A DNA stretch of 5,326 bases from positions 1 through 5,326 of the forward strand of contig CAMYKF010000167.1 of assembly GCA_947258905.1 (NCBI GenBank), read 5' to 3'. Shown one piece after another: positions 1 through 5,326 of the stretch. Source of the stretch: an uncultured Pirellulaceae bacterium. Its GTDB lineage: Bacteria > Planctomycetota > Planctomycetia > Pirellulales > Pirellulaceae. Position numbers and translations under genes: made by a program. The notes below the pieces were generated by a model that had not been told where the DNA came from, made no database searches, and saw nothing but the letters and a program-made list of their open reading frames with translations. Each line of letters starts with the position of its first letter. The first letter of the stretch is position 1.

Positions 1-2235
1 AGCGCCGGAAATCAGTTTCACCTGATCCCGCAGGAATTCGATGGCGGTGTCAAAGTGTTTCGACTTGTTTTCGCGTTCGGCGGCCTCGGCCAGTTCACTG
101 TAAGAAACAGCAGCGGCCTTGATTTCTGCTTCGCCTGACCGCGGCAACAACTTCTCCAGAATCAACTCAAATGCCGGCAGCATGTTCCGGTTGACTTTGG
201 CGTTATCGACCAGTTTCAGTTGCAGCCACGCCGGCCCGATTCCGTCCGCGCCAAACGTTTTGCGGAAACTGGTTGACGTCCAGTCCCGGTCGCCAATCAT
301 GTCGGCCAGAATCGTCAGACGCACGCACAGCACCTTGCCGTTGTCACTGATGGAATCGATGGCTTCGCGAATGAATCGTTTGGACGAGCGTGGCAGCGGC
401 TCGGTGGGCGGCGGCAAGCAATGATTGGCTCGTCCGCAAGCGGTTAACACCTTGATCGCATGCCGCTCGTCGAACAGCGGCAGCGACATGGCGTTCTTGC
501 CTTCCTCGATCTTGCGTTCCAGACAATGCATGAACTGCGACATGTTCATCCAGAAATCGTCGCGGACCAGAATCAGGCATTGAATGGTTGCCGAGTCGCA
601 ATGCCGCAAGGCTTCGGTTAGATCGTCCCGGCCATAATCCGGACAGCGTTCCAGCCATTGTTCGAACTGATCCAGCACCAGCACGACTTTTCCGTCCATC
701 TGCGGGTCGCGATGCTGGCGAATATCCCGCAGCACCGACGGCAAATCCGGATGCTCATCGTCCAGGTCGGCCAGGGGTTCCAGCCGACTGGCCAGCGTCG
801 CAGTCAAATCAGGATCGGTGCAGTCCACATAGATGGCGCTAATTTCATGAGCCAGGCGGGGAATCAGTCCTGCCCGCACAAAGGAACTTTTGCCGCAACC
901 CGAGGGGCCAAAGATGATGCCGACCGGCACGTCATCCACACGGTCTTCCACGCCCAGACGTGAATTCCAGAAGCGAATGGATTCGGGGACCCCCAGCCGA
1001 TCAACCGGTCCGGGCAACAACTGCAGGAAGAATTCGTGGTCATTGGCGTCGTAACTGGCCAGGCCCTTGGGGACAAACTCAATGACGTCGGAGCCGACCA
1101 GCGAGGCAAAGCCGGTGACTTCCATGCCGCTTGCCGCCACCGATTGGGAAACTCCGAATCCGCTAAACACGGAACCCTGGGTCGCAACGCCGGAGCCCGA
1201 CGTGCCAGGAGTGAACTTTGCCGATGGGTCAACGTGGCCCTCTTCGCCCGCCGCCAGTATTTCGGCATGGGCGGCCTGTAACTCCTCTGTGAGGTCCGCC
1301 ATCGACTGGTACCGGTCGGTCATCAATTTGGCCAGGCAGCGCAGGCAGATGCGTTCCAGTTCGCGGCTGACGCGATCATTCAATTGCCGCAACGGTTTCG
1401 GATTTTGATAACAGATGGATCGCGTCAGTTCATTGCGATGCTGATTACGAAACGGCAGCCGCCCTGTGAGCATGAAATACATGGTGACGCCGAACGCCCA
1501 GATATCGGTACGGCCATCGATGCGATGGTTCTCGCCGCGAATCTGCTCTGGAGCCATAAAAACCGGTGTTCCCACCGGGCGACTGTCCTGGAAATCCTTC
1601 ATCGTCAGGTCGTCGTGCAGTGCCATACCAAAGTCGACGATGTGGATGCCACCTTCGGCGTCGATAATAACGTTCCCGGGTTTGAAGTCGCGGTGCACAA
1701 TCGTTTCCTTGTGTGCGACGCGCAACCCGTCGGCAATTTCCAGCAGAAACTGCATGGTGCGAAAAAAGCTCAGTTGTTTTCGCTTCAGCACTTCATGCAG
1801 CGTTTTGCCTTCCACGTATTGCATGACGACATAGGGCACATCTTCATCGGTTTTGCCCACGTCGTGCACGGCGACAATCGAGGGATGCTCGATTTTGGCA
1901 AGCAACCTGCCTTCATTCATGAATCGTTCGACCGACTGAGCATCGAGCGGGCGATCCCACAAAGGAACCTTGACTGCTACTTCACGATGCAGCTGTGTGT
2001 CCTCGGCCAGATAGACCAGTCCGAATCCGCCGTGCCCCAGCCGTTGCCTGATCTCATAACGACCGATGCGAAACGGCAAATCCGGCTCGTTTGCAGGTGT
2101 GCGTTCGGGCGCTGGCTGATTGTCGGGCTGCGCGAACTGCGACAGGTCGCCCGGGCCCGCACTGATTCGTTGCGAATCGGCTAAGTCAGGCCCCAACCGC
2201 GAGGAGGGAGGTTCAGTGTTGGGGAATCTTTTCAT
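1..2235 (-). CDS. Hanks-type serine/threonine protein kinase fused to a nSTAND1-like P-loop ATPase (3' end outside window)
   Basis: The minus strand is open without a stop from 2235 to base 1 (745 codons), so the C-terminus is missing. Numbering from the ATG at 2235-2233, residues about 60-325 form a complete Hanks kinase: glycine loop LGHGGFG (66-72), VAVK lysine K89, helix-C E108, HRDFKPGN (181-188) with catalytic D183, DFG (201-203), APE (228-230), and D244 in DIWAFG. All catalytic residues are intact, so an active cytosolic Ser/Thr kinase is expected. A Gly/Ser/Val linker (about 336-386) leads into a STAND-type ATPase: entry motif KGLASYD (390-396), Walker A GPSGCGKSS (443-451), Walker B VVLVLDQFE (517-525), and a sensor-like LVRDDF (556-561). 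Residues after about 600 look helical. No membrane segment is visible. The missing part could be WD40 repeats or an FGE-sulfatase (SUMF1) domain, as in relatives; this is inference. An in-frame ATG at 2286 after a TGA at 2307-2305 would add 17 residues; I prefer 2235 because the extension is Cys/Pro-rich and has less coding-like third positions. The plus-strand reading frames across here are shadows. Confidence 0.93.
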   Translation of the reverse strand, partial: MKRFPNTEPPSSRLGPDLADSQRISAGPGDLSQFAQPDNQPAPERTPANEPDLPFRIGRYEIRQRLGHGGFGLVYLAEDTQLHREVAVKVPLWDRPLDAQSVERFMNEGRLLAKIEHPSIVAVHDVGKTDEDVPYVVMQYVEGKTLHEVLKRKQLSFFRTMQFLLEIADGLRVAHKETIVHRDFKPGNVIIDAEGGIHIVDFGMALHDDLTMKDFQDSRPVGTPVFMAPEQIRGENHRIDGRTDIWAFGVTMYFMLTGRLPFRNQHRNELTRSICYQNPKPLRQLNDRVSRELERICLRCLAKLMTDRYQSMADLTEELQAAHAEILAAGEEGHVDPSAKFTPGTSGSGVATQGSVFSGFGVSQSVAASGMEVTGFASLVGSDVIEFVPKGLASYDANDHEFFLQLLPGPVDRLGVPESIRFWNSRLGVEDRVDDVPVGIIFGPSGCGKSSFVRAGLIPRLAHEISAIYVDCTDPDLTATLASRLEPLADLDDEHPDLPSVLRDIRQHRDPQMDGKVVLVLDQFEQWLERCPDYGRDDLTEALRHCDSATIQCLILVRDDFWMNMSQFMHCLERKIEEGKNAMSLPLFDERHAIKVLTACGRANHCLPPPTEPLPRSSKRFIREAIDSISDNGKVLCVRLTILADMIGDRDWTSTSFRKTFGADGIGPAWLQLKLVDNAKVNRNMLPAFELILEKLLPRSGEAEIKAAAVSYSELAEAAERENKSKHFDTAIEFLRDQVKLISGA

Positions 2236-2461
2236 AGACCTGCAACCAGGGATAATGGCAACCCGAGAGCAGGAAGGCGACGGCATCCCGTGCTTTCGAT
2301 AATATCACACCGGCAAACGGATTTCCACGAATTGTGATCGGCAAAGGCCAGTTACTGCTGCTTTCGAGCTATGCGAACCTCCAGCGACCGAAAAACGTCC
2401 ATCCTGTTTGTCTGACATGCGCCGCGGCAGTGGCCATCACCCCAACCAGCCCAAGTGGCGA
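2236..2461. promoter_or_regulatory. Divergent intergenic region between the kinase gene and rtcB
   Basis: This 226-bp gap separates two genes transcribed away from each other, so it should carry both promoters. I see no strong -35/-10 pair in either direction. On the minus strand a TATTAT hexamer (2304-2299) lies about 65 bases before the preferred kinase start, but no good -35 sits at the right distance. If it were the -10, the 2235 start would have a leader of about 55 bases and the upstream ATG at 2286 almost none. An outward-facing pair ATCACA (2304-2309) and TGTGAT (2333-2338) forms a six-base inverted repeat with a 23-base spacer; it could be an operator or chance. No sigma-54 type -24/-12 element, as used by RtcR-controlled rtcBA in E. 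coli, was recognised. Part of the region (2408-2461) would be coding if rtcB used an upstream TTG or ATG. Confidence 0.35.
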
Positions 2462-3868
2462 ATGAATAAAAAACAACTGATCCGACTGGGTGTGCCCGAG
2501 GATTGTGTGCGTGAAGCGGTCGACGCGATTCAGCGTAACGCCAAATCCAAAACGCCAGCCACCGAGCGTCCCAAAAAACTGATTCCAAAAATTCTCGACG
2601 CACCTGAGGTCTATCTGACCAGCGATGCATGGGGTGATTTCGCGCGCCGACTGATTCAATGGCGAAATGAAGACCGGCGCGAAACGTCGATCGAATACTG
2701 CCAGTGGGGCGAGGATCTGGATGCCAGTTCGCGTCAGCAAATGGCCAACGCCTGTCGTTTGCCCATGGCGGTGGCAGCGGCCTTGATGCCCGATGCGCAC
2801 AGCGGCTACGGGTTGCCGATCGGCGGCGTCCTGGCACTCAGGGATGCCGTGGTGCCCTATGCGGTGGGTGTTGACATTGCCTGTCGTATGAAAATGACGG
2901 TGACCGACCTGCCGGTGGAAGTCGTGGAGCAGAACGACCCGGCCAGGTGCCGTGAACTGGACACCGCACTGGAGAAGGGAACGCTATTCGGCGTCGGCAA
3001 AAGCTGGAAGCGACCGTATCAGCACGAAGTGCTCGATGAGGACTGGACCATCACTGCGGTTACCCGGGAAGTCAGGGACCGCGCTCGTGAACAACTGGGT
3101 TCCAGCGGATCGGGTAACCATTTCGTGGAGTGGGGCATTCTCACGCTGCCCGACGGTGAACTGGGGCTGGAGGCCGGCAGGTACGTGGCCTTGCTCAGCC
3201 ACAGCGGCAGTCGCGGTGCCGGAGCCCGAGTCTGCCAGCGCTACAGCGACATTGCGCGACGCAAGTTGCCAGCCCGCTTCCGCAATGACTCGCAGCTGCG
3301 TCATCTCGGCTGGCTCAATCTGGACGATGCCGAGGGCCAGGAGTACTGGGCGGCCATGAACCTGATGGGTCGCTACGCCAGCGCCAACCACTGGGTCATT
3401 CATCGCAATGTCACGCGTCTGTCAGGTGCAGGGGTGCTGGCCACCGTCGAGAACCACCACAATTTTGCGTGGGAGGAAGTGCACGATGGACAAACGCTGT
3501 ACGTCCACCGCAAAGGGGCGACGCCGGCGGGAGCGGGCGTTTTGGGAGTGATCCCAGGCAACATGGCCGACTCGGCGTTTGTCGTCCGTGGCAAGGGCCT
3601 GGATGCCAGTTTGCATTCCGCTTCGCACGGAGCTGGCCGTCGCATGTCACGCACCGAGGCCAAACGCCGATTTCGCTGGCGCGAGTGGCATGAACATCTC
3701 GGGCAGCACAATGTGCGGTTGTTGTCCGCTGGACTGGATGAAGTACCGGGTGCCTACAAAAACATTCACGATGTAATGGCGGCGCAGACGGATCTGGTTG
3801 AAGTCGTGGGCGAATTCAAACCGCGGATTGTGAAAATGTGCGGCGATGGCAGCCGGCCGGAAGATTAG
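2462..3868 (+). CDS. rtcB: RtcB family RNA-splicing ligase (3'-phosphate/5'-OH RNA ligase)
   Basis: RtcB enzymes join RNA 2',3'-cyclic-phosphate or 3'-phosphate ends to 5'-OH ends using GTP and Mn2+, through a histidine-GMP intermediate, in tRNA splicing or RNA repair. The 468-residue product shows the family signature throughout: PDAHSGYGLPIGG, GVDIAC with D138 and C141, GSGNHF with H220, LLSHSGSRG with H247, ENHHNFAW with H332/H333, HRKGATPA, then IPGNMADSAFVV, SASHGAGR and DEVPGAYKNI. H389 in SHGAGR is the expected guanylylated histidine; D138, C141, H220, H247 and H333 match the Mn2+ ligands. Length lies between E. coli RtcB (about 408) and human HSPC117 (505). The frame also allows a TTG at 2408 or an ATG at 2417, giving up to 18 extra residues; I chose 2462 because the protein from there (MNKKQLIRLGVP) looks like a family N-terminus and the extension does not. 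No start has a clear ribosome binding site. No rtcA, archease, RtcR or prfH gene is nearby in the window. It diverges from the kinase gene and converges on the RND gene. Confidence 0.96.
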   Translation: MNKKQLIRLGVPEDCVREAVDAIQRNAKSKTPATERPKKLIPKILDAPEVYLTSDAWGDFARRLIQWRNEDRRETSIEYCQWGEDLDASSRQQMANACRLPMAVAAALMPDAHSGYGLPIGGVLALRDAVVPYAVGVDIACRMKMTVTDLPVEVVEQNDPARCRELDTALEKGTLFGVGKSWKRPYQHEVLDEDWTITAVTREVRDRAREQLGSSGSGNHFVEWGILTLPDGELGLEAGRYVALLSHSGSRGAGARVCQRYSDIARRKLPARFRNDSQLRHLGWLNLDDAEGQEYWAAMNLMGRYASANHWVIHRNVTRLSGAGVLATVENHHNFAWEEVHDGQTLYVHRKGATPAGAGVLGVIPGNMADSAFVVRGKGLDASLHSASHGAGRRMSRTEAKRRFRWREWHEHLGQHNVRLLSAGLDEVPGAYKNIHDVMAAQTDLVEVVGEFKPRIVKMCGDGSRPED

Positions 3869-3874
3869 AGGGCA

Positions 3875-3895
3875 TTTCAAAACCCGGTTTTGAAA
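3875..3895. repeat. Perfect 10-bp palindrome just after the rtcB stop
   Basis: TTTCAAAACC, one central C, then GGTTTTGAAA: a perfect inverted repeat starting seven bases after the last base of the rtcB stop codon. It could fold as a short hairpin at the end of the rtcB transcript, but it is AT-rich at its base and has no T-run after it, so I do not call it a Rho-independent terminator. It is also the left terminus of the larger inverted-repeat element. Confidence 0.7.
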
Positions 3896-3907
3896 GTTCG
3901 TAGTCCC

Positions 3908-3937
3908 GCCTTTCGGCGCCTTTAGCCGCCTTTAGCC
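3908..3937. repeat. Three tandem 10-bp units (GCCTTTMGSC)
   Basis: GCCTTTCGGC at 3908-3917 is followed by two identical GCCTTTAGCC units at 3918-3927 and 3928-3937. The exact period and identity of the last two copies point to slippage or unit duplication inside the inverted-repeat element. Confidence 0.8.
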
Positions 3938-3971
3938 GGAACTTGTCACGATTCGGGCCAAAGCCGGCACT

Positions 3972-3999
3972 ACAAACCGGGTTTTACAAACCGGGTTTT
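3972..3999. repeat. Perfect 14-bp tandem duplication (ACAAACCGGGTTTT x2)
   Basis: Two identical adjacent copies lie at 3972-3985 and 3986-3999. The core AAACCGGGTTT is itself a near-palindrome and is the complement of the sequence at the left end of the same element. The extra copy makes the right arm 14 bases longer than the left. Confidence 0.85.
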
Positions 4000-4044
4000 G
4001 AAAGGGCTTGGAGTTTCACGGCTGCGCTGGTTGGCGATGATGGA

Positions 4045-4072
4045 CGGGACAATGGTCCGGACAATGGTCCCG
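4045..4072. repeat. Palindrome built from a perfect 12-bp tandem duplication
   Basis: GGACAATGGTCC occurs twice head to tail at 4047-4058 and 4059-4070. Each copy is an imperfect palindrome (GGAC, four bases, GTCC). The junction forms the palindrome GTCCGGAC (4055-4062), and the outer bases pair as CGGGAC (4045-4050) with GTCCCG (4067-4072). It lies 37 bases beyond the stop of the RND gene, in the position of a transcript-end hairpin for that gene, but no T-run follows it on the minus strand. It may instead be a short palindromic repeat family or a protein-binding site. Confidence 0.65.
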
Positions 4073-4108
4073 CCCTGCCCTCCGTGTGAAGGTCAACACA
4101 AATCAGCT

Positions 4109-5326
4109 TCAATCAGCATGCGTTACGGCGATTCGCTCGTCCGTTTCGACCTCTTTCACTTCCTCTGCCGCCTGTTTACTGGCCATGTGTGGCGCTCGTG
4201 GTCGTATTCTGCCAACGGCCCCGCTCATCACGATCAGCATGGCGGGCAACAGCACCAGATCGGCCAGTGCCGCCGCGAGCATCATCAGGATCAGGCTGAT
4301 CGCGAATTGGCTGGCCGGCACAAAAGCACTGAGGGCAAAGGTGCTGAGGCCGATGCATATGATCAGCGACGTGGAAAGAATCGGGCTGGCACAATGACGC
4401 ATCGCGAACTGGACTGCCGAGCGCGAACCGTCGATATCGTACGCATGGTGCTCGCCGCCCATGCGATAGAAGTGCAAAAAGTGCACGGTGCTGTCGATGG
4501 CGATTCCCAGCCCGACGCAAGCGGTCAGCAATCCGCCCACGGTTAGCCGCACGTCGAACAGCCCGCTGTATCCAAACACAATCAAGATCGGAAACACATT
4601 GGGGATCATGGCAATCAGCCCCAGCCGCAGGCTGCCCAGAGCAAATATGAGAATCGGCGTAATGGCGATGAGTGCCAGACCGAGACTGCGCGCCAAATCG
4701 CCAAACAATCTTCGTTGGCCGGTGGCGGCGACCGGCCCCATACCCGTTGCGCGAACGATTATGTCGTGTGGGTTTTCGTCCAGCGCAACGAGAGCCTGAA
4801 CCTCCAGCCGTTCGGCGTGCTCTTGTTCATCGTTGTTTTCGTCTACCGCGCAAGCGACGCTGATTCGCCAACGGTGAAATTCCGCATCGGACTGCAACAG
4901 CCCCTCACGGTGCAGCAAATCGAGTTGTGAATCGAGTTGCGTGGCGATCATTTGGCGGACCAGTTGCCGCTCCATGGGACCGGAGGCCCGCGGGATGCGA
5001 ATGAAATTTGCCACGGACATCGCCGAATGACAGCCCTCGTAATTCAGCAAGGATGCCTGCACGCGTCGCACCTGTTGCAGCTGCCCATATCGATTCAGCT
5101 GGTGATGCCGGGGAATCTCGACCACCACCTCAACGCGACCGAGCGGAAACAGGTTGGCATTAATCCAGCGATAGTCCTCGGAGATTCGCGTGCTTTTGCC
5201 AAACAGGTTGTAGACGTGCAAATCAGTTTGCAAACTGGTGACGCCGCGAATGGCCGGCACACTGATCAGGGCAAACACCAGCAACTTGAGCAGCGGCCAA
5301 CGCGTCGCCTGGCGAACCAGTTTTTC
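4109..5326 (-). CDS. RND superfamily (MMPL/HAE3-like) transporter, C-terminal half (start outside window)
   Basis: The minus-strand frame is open from the window edge at 5326 to a TGA at 4111-4109 (405 visible residues). The TTG near 5284 is internal, because coding continues upstream as EKLVRQATRWPLLK. With residue 1 at the edge, one hydrophobic helix (about 11-27) is followed by a soluble domain of about 185 residues, expected to be periplasmic. Five membrane helices follow at about 215-233, 235-254, 262-280, 316-336 and 340-368, then a charged cytoplasmic tail of about 37 residues. One plus five helices is the TM7-12 pattern of an RND permease. GLGIAIDSTVHFLHFYR, with D278 in the membrane, matches the GxxxD-type motif in TM4/TM10 of MMPL-like exporters that carries proton relay or structural residues. 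The protein probably moves lipids or other hydrophobic substrates across the inner membrane using the proton gradient; the substrate cannot be read here. It converges with rtcB, so co-transcription with it is excluded. Confidence 0.88.
   Translation of the reverse strand, partial: EKLVRQATRWPLLKLLVFALISVPAIRGVTSLQTDLHVYNLFGKSTRISEDYRWINANLFPLGRVEVVVEIPRHHQLNRYGQLQQVRRVQASLLNYEGCHSAMSVANFIRIPRASGPMERQLVRQMIATQLDSQLDLLHREGLLQSDAEFHRWRISVACAVDENNDEQEHAERLEVQALVALDENPHDIIVRATGMGPVAATGQRRLFGDLARSLGLALIAITPILIFALGSLRLGLIAMIPNVFPILIVFGYSGLFDVRLTVGGLLTACVGLGIAIDSTVHFLHFYRMGGEHHAYDIDGSRSAVQFAMRHCASPILSTSLIICIGLSTFALSAFVPASQFAISLILMMLAAALADLVLLPAMLIVMSGAVGRIRPRAPHMASKQAAEEVKEVETDERIAVTHAD

Larger units (their letters stand above)
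3875..4003. repeat. 129-bp inverted-repeat intergenic element (MITE/REP-like)
   Basis: Both ends carry the same sequence in opposite orientation: TTTCAAAACCCGGTTT starts the left arm, and its complement ends the right arm at 4003. The inner arms also pair: 3896-3915 matches the complement of 3958-3977 at 16 of 20 bases (GTTYGTAGTSCCGSCTTTSG). The left terminus is itself a perfect 10-bp palindrome with one central base (3875-3895). The right arm contains a perfect 14-bp tandem duplication, ACAAACCGGGTTTT at 3972-3985 and 3986-3999. The interior contains three 10-bp units, GCCTTTCGGC, GCCTTTAGCC and GCCTTTAGCC (3908-3937). A GGGC tetramer occurs on both flanks (3870-3873 and 4004-4007), which might be a target-site duplication or chance. 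There is no coding capacity. The layout suggests a nonautonomous palindromic element or a REP/BIME-like repeat, inferred from structure alone. Confidence 0.7.
3869..4108. other. Repeat-bearing intergenic gap between convergent rtcB and RND genes
   Basis: This 240-bp noncoding stretch lies between the stop codons of two converging genes. It holds a 129-bp inverted-repeat element starting six bases after the rtcB stop codon, and a small palindrome made of a duplicated 12-mer about 37 bases beyond the RND stop. The remaining sequence (4004-4044 and 4073-4108) shows nothing recognisable. No T-tract follows any hairpin in either direction, so there is no classical intrinsic terminator, but either palindrome could act as a transcript-end stabiliser or a weak bidirectional terminator. 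The plus-strand open frame that starts inside this gap and runs into the RND gene has no homology I recognise and is antisense to a clear coding gene, so I leave it out. Confidence 0.7.

Noticed and set aside
864..1268. Minus-strand open frame of 134 codons in another frame
   Set aside because: It overlaps the kinase-STAND coding sequence in a different frame and reads as Arg/Ser/Pro-rich noise typical of GC-rich out-of-frame translation.
1384..2184. Plus-strand open frame of 266 codons
   Set aside because: It lies opposite the kinase domain, whose motifs are all intact on the minus strand. The plus translation has no recognisable domain, so it is an antisense shadow.
2304..2338. ATCACA and TGTGAT pair as a CRP-like operator
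   Set aside because: CRP sites read TGTGA-N6-TCACA. Here the half-sites face the opposite way with a 23-base spacer, so it does not fit, and six-base inverted repeats arise often by chance.
2352..2837. Minus-strand open frames of 161 and 143 codons over the start of rtcB
   Set aside because: They are antisense to conserved RtcB sequence and show no domain or ribosome binding site.
3875..4003. CRISPR array or Rho-independent terminator
   Set aside because: The repeats are adjacent or inverted with no regular spacers, and no hairpin is followed by a T-run in either direction.
3998..4546. Plus-strand open frame of 182 codons starting in the repeat-rich gap
   Set aside because: Most of it is antisense to the membrane helices of the RND gene. 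Its His/Gln/Arg-rich product has no family resemblance.
4109..5284. RND protein starting at the TTG at 5284
   Set aside because: The frame continues upstream without a stop to the window edge and encodes the first part of a membrane helix, so the TTG is an internal leucine codon and the gene is truncated by the window.

Overview
This window looks like a piece of a planctomycete chromosome, or of a close relative. The reasons are a Hanks-type Ser/Thr kinase fused directly to a nSTAND1-type P-loop ATPase, moderately GC-rich coding DNA with weak or absent Shine-Dalgarno sequences, and a palindromic intergenic repeat of a style I associate with planctomycete genomes. The assignment is inference; there is no rRNA or other phylogenetic marker here.

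There are three real genes. (1) Bases 2235 down to 1, minus strand: the first 745 codons of a large kinase-STAND signalling protein. It is open to the window edge, so its C-terminal sensor or effector part is not visible. (2) Bases 2462-3868, plus strand: a complete RtcB-type RNA ligase with all expected metal-binding and guanylylation residues. (3) Bases 5326 down to 4109, minus strand: the C-terminal half of an RND-superfamily (MMPL/HAE3-like) membrane transporter. It is open at the window edge, so its start lies outside.

The kinase gene and rtcB diverge from a 226-bp intergenic stretch (2236-2461) that should hold both promoters. rtcB and the RND gene converge on a 240-bp gap (3869-4108). 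That gap contains a roughly 129-bp inverted-repeat element (3875-4003) with internal 10-bp and 14-bp tandem duplications, and a second small palindrome built from a perfect 12-bp tandem duplication (4047-4070).

Nothing shows that the three genes work together. No two are co-directional neighbours and no operon is visible. I see no CRISPR array, tRNA, rRNA, transposase or phage gene. The most notable items are the kinase-STAND architecture and the repeat element; I do not see a clear undescribed multi-gene system.
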